Positions 61,311-64,000 of a stretch of 64,000 bases of DNA are shown one piece after another; the stretch's first letter is position 1; each line of letters begins with the position of its first letter. The position numbers and the translations under genes are program-made. Origin of the DNA: Candidatus Altimarinota bacterium (GTDB taxonomy: Bacteria > Patescibacteriota > Gracilibacteria > BD1-5 > UBA6164); NCBI GenBank assembly GCA_028713225.1, contig JAQTOS010000001.1, positions 124,001 to 188,000 of the forward strand, given 5' to 3'. A model generated the notes under the pieces. The model did not search any database. It saw only the letters and a program-made list of their open reading frames with translations, and was not told where the DNA came from.

Positions 61311-64000
61311 ATGCTGAAAAATAAATACTTGTACTTAATAATCTGATTTTTTTCTAGTACATCAGGAGTTTTAGCTTCATTAATAGGCGATACTCAACCT
61401 TATACTCCAATGAGAGCTACTACAAATACTGCGGCTTCAACGACAACTTCTAGTTCATGAGGTTTCTTTGACTTAGTTACAGGTCTTTTTTATGATCTTT
61501 TGGGGATAATTGTAGTTTTATTTATATTATTTTTGATACTTAAAGCTGTAAGACTTTTTTTTGAGGTTTCAACTGCAAAAGACTTAGTTTATGTTAAAAT
61601 TACGCTTCCTAAAGCCGATTCTAAATTAGATAAAGAAAAAGAAACAAAAAAAGATTTCAAGGAAAAAACATCTATGATGACGATGTTTTATAAAGCAATT
61701 CATAAGATTTCTGATGCAGGACTTAGGGATACAGTGTTAGATAAAATATTTGACCATTCAAAAATTTCTTTTGAACTTATTTATGAAAATGGAGAAGTAG
61801 GATTTTATATAGTTACATATAAAAATTATATAGAAATTATTACTCAACATATAACTTCAATATATACAGATGCAGAAGTAAAAATAGTAGATAGAGAAAC
61901 TGAATATGTAGATTTAAAACCATATTGATATACGGCTCGTGCGGCTTCTCTTGGTAAATCAAATGATGATGTTTTCCCAATTAGGACTTATAAATATTTA
62001 GAAGATGACGCATTAAACAATTTTACAAATGTTTTTGGTTCTCTTGGAAAAGAAGATAAAGCTATAATGCAGGTAGTTGTAAAACCAGTTTCTTCAAATT
62101 GGAATACAAAAGCTAAACATGCAGCAGGTCTTGTTGCAAAATGACAATATACAAAAAAAGCAAGATTGCCAGTTCTGGATATTTTTTGGAATCCTATTGT
62201 TACTATGATAGAAGGTCCAGATAAGGCAATAAAAGACTCTAATGCGCCAGGAGCTAGTTCAGGAGATTCATATAAAATCTTTAATCAAGCTGAAACAGAG
62301 GCTCAAAAAATAATGTGAGAAACTGCGGCTCAACCAAGTTTTAAAGGATCTATTAGAATATTTGTTTCTAGCCCTTCAGCAAAATCAGCTGATACTGGAG
62401 TACATTCTATTATTGCAGCTTCAAGTATTTTTACTGATGAATATAACAATTCTCTAGACAATCCACAATTGATAGAAGATTTATTCCCATTTATATTTAC
62501 TCCAATTAGATATTTTGCATTTAGATATAAACTTGTTTGAATGTTTCAAAATGTTTCAGTTTATTCAGCTGACGAATTGTCTACGCTGTACCATTTACCT
62601 GATATAAATTATAATAAATCTCCACTTATACAATGGCTTGATTATAAGAAATTAGCACCACCACATAATCTAAAAACTCCTCATGAACCAATTATGCTTG
62701 AGGAAAAATTCAAAATTTGAGAAAAAGAAGTTATAGATACTGAAACTGGAGAGAAAAAAATGGAAGACATTTTTGAAACAAAAATGGTTCATAGACAACT
62801 TTGAGGTTTTCCTACATTCAAAGATTGAGCACTTATGTGACGGAATGAATATAGAAATAAAAGACTTCCAATCTATTTTATGAGAAAAGATAGATGAAGA
62901 CACCATTATATTATTTGAAAATCTTGAGGTTGAAAATCGGTTTTCATATCATATATGGCTAGACAAGATCTCCGGGCTGGAGATGGACTTTGTATCATAG
63001 ATCCACATGGAGATTTGGTTGAGGATACTCTTGTTTATACACCAAAAGAAAGAGCAAAAGATGTAATAGTTTTTGATCCATCAGATGATGAAAGACCAAT
63101 GGGGTTAAATATGCTTGAAATTATAGCAATAGATCCTATTGGAAGAGCTAGAGAAATGGATAGAGCAGCTATTGATGCTACTGAAATTTTTATCAAAATA
63201 TTTGGTGATGAAGTTTTTGGTCCTAGAATACAACATTACTTTAGAAATGGTTGTTTGACTCTTATGGAAGATGAAGAAGATGGAGGAACTCTTATAGATG
63301 TACCTAGACTTTTTGTAGATGATGCTTTTATGAAATATAAAACTTCAAAAGTAAAAAATCCAGTTGTGAAATCTTTCTGGGAACATGAATATGCTTCAAC
63401 TTGAGATAGAGAAAAACAAGAAATGATACCTTATTTCTCTTCTAAATTTGGTCCATTTATTACTAATACTACTATAAGAAATATTATTGGACAACCAAAA
63501 TCTGCTTTCAATTTGAGAGAAATTATGGATAACCAAAAAGTACTTTTAGTTAATCTTTCAAAAGGTAAAATTGGAGCTTTAAATGCACAGCTTTTGTGAT
63601 TGATATTTGTATCAAAAATTAATATGGCTGCGATGAGCAGAGCTGATATGCCAGAAGACCAAAGAAAAGATTTTTTCCTATATGTTGATGAGTTTCAAAA
63701 CTTTGCAACTGAAACTTTTGGAGAAATATTATCTGAAGCCAGAAAATATCACTTAGCGCTTATTATGGCTCACCAATTTATTGCACAAATTTGATGAAGT
63801 GGTGCTAAATCTAAATGAGATAAACCAAGTATTAAAGATGCAGTTTTCGGTAATGCCGGAACAATTATGTCTTTCAAAGTTGGTGCCGATGATGCTGAAT
63901 ATTTAGAAAAAGAATATGCTCCACTTTTATCTCAACAAGATATTATAGGAATTGCAAACTTTACAACTTATGTAAAATTGAATATAGATAATGCTACAAC
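61311..64000 (+). CDS. VirD4/TraG-like membrane ATPase, cut by window end
   Basis: At least 896 residues are visible and the frame stays open at base 64000. Residues 1-22 (KYLYLIIGFFSSTSGVLA) look like a signal or first helix, and a second helix is LLGIIVVLFILFLILKAVRL near residue 65. A large N-terminal region leads to the P-loop IIGKSGGGKSV at about residue 535 (62916-62939), where three of the four glycines of GKSGGGKS are UGA. A DPHGDLVED motif follows, then Walker B FFLYVDEFQNFA near 785 and MAHQFIAQI. This is the layout of type IV secretion coupling proteins and conjugative AAA+ ATPases common in candidate phyla. It may drive DNA or protein transfer, or pilus-linked uptake (inference). 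Confidence 0.88.

Noticed and set aside
1-64000. tRNA, rRNA, CRISPR arrays, insertion sequences or prophage genes
   Set aside because: I looked for T-loop-like sequences, regular repeats with spacers and transposase motifs by eye and found none; a covariance-model scan would be needed to exclude a diverged tRNA.

Overview
This window is a chromosomal segment of a very AT-rich bacterium of the candidate phyla radiation that reads UGA as glycine (genetic code 25). That points to Absconditabacteria (SR1) or Gracilibacteria; the window alone does not separate the two. Read with the standard code almost every gene is shattered. Read with UGA = Gly, about 53 nearly contiguous genes appear, many with UGA at invariant glycines (RNase III signature, leucyl aminopeptidase NTDAEGR loop, histidine-kinase N/G boxes, P-loop of the last gene). 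Every gene ends in TAA or TAG. Most starts have no Shine-Dalgarno sequence and simply follow an A/T-rich stretch. Promoters look like TTGNNN-16/17-TATAAT or TAAAAT. Most operon ends and convergent gene pairs carry a hairpin with a T-tract. I saw no tRNA, rRNA, CRISPR or insertion sequence.

Layout. 88-3489: envelope glycan genes (GT4 glycosyltransferase, O-antigen ligase, NAGPA-type glycosidase). 3637-6623: two small plus-strand genes, a UGA-free gene of foreign look at 4318-4752, an RsuA/RluB pseudouridine synthase and an NrnA-type DHH phosphoesterase. 6839-11603: minus-strand operon uvrA, UDG-like, murB, unknown. 11736-23652: a long minus-strand run led by glyA, then a set of nucleotide-cleaning hydrolases (MazG-like, HD, UMPH-1-like, HAD), an acetyltransferase followed by a dead transporter fragment, an MFS protein, a WecA/MraY-like transferase, a pilin-like protein, fmt, an ABC-2 permease and prmC. 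23736-26107: two small unknowns and an S41 processing protease. 26462-33001: orphan membrane and cytosolic genes, leucyl aminopeptidase, DUF523 and comF. 33187-38145: an RRM protein, queA, tsaB and fusA.

39069-55466 is the striking part: two surface genes in a row. The first is a single 4,339-codon exported protein with VCBS/FG-GAP-like repeats, calcium-loop motifs and a Leu-Pro-rich stretch. The second is a 1,079-aa protein with a type IV pilin N-terminus fused to a cysteine-rich region, an InlB-type B repeat and a DUF1566-like region. Together with the two pilin-like starts and the VirD4/TraG-like ATPase that runs off the window end (61311 on), they suggest a cell-surface attachment or transfer apparatus, as would suit an episymbiotic or predatory life. 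That role is inferred.

55592-61232 returns to housekeeping: rpmF-nusB-rnc-yggT, lysS on the other strand, and a two-component pair. Two GC-rich palindromes with the same core (34725-34766, 57444-57483) close two convergent gene pairs and look like a dispersed terminator family.
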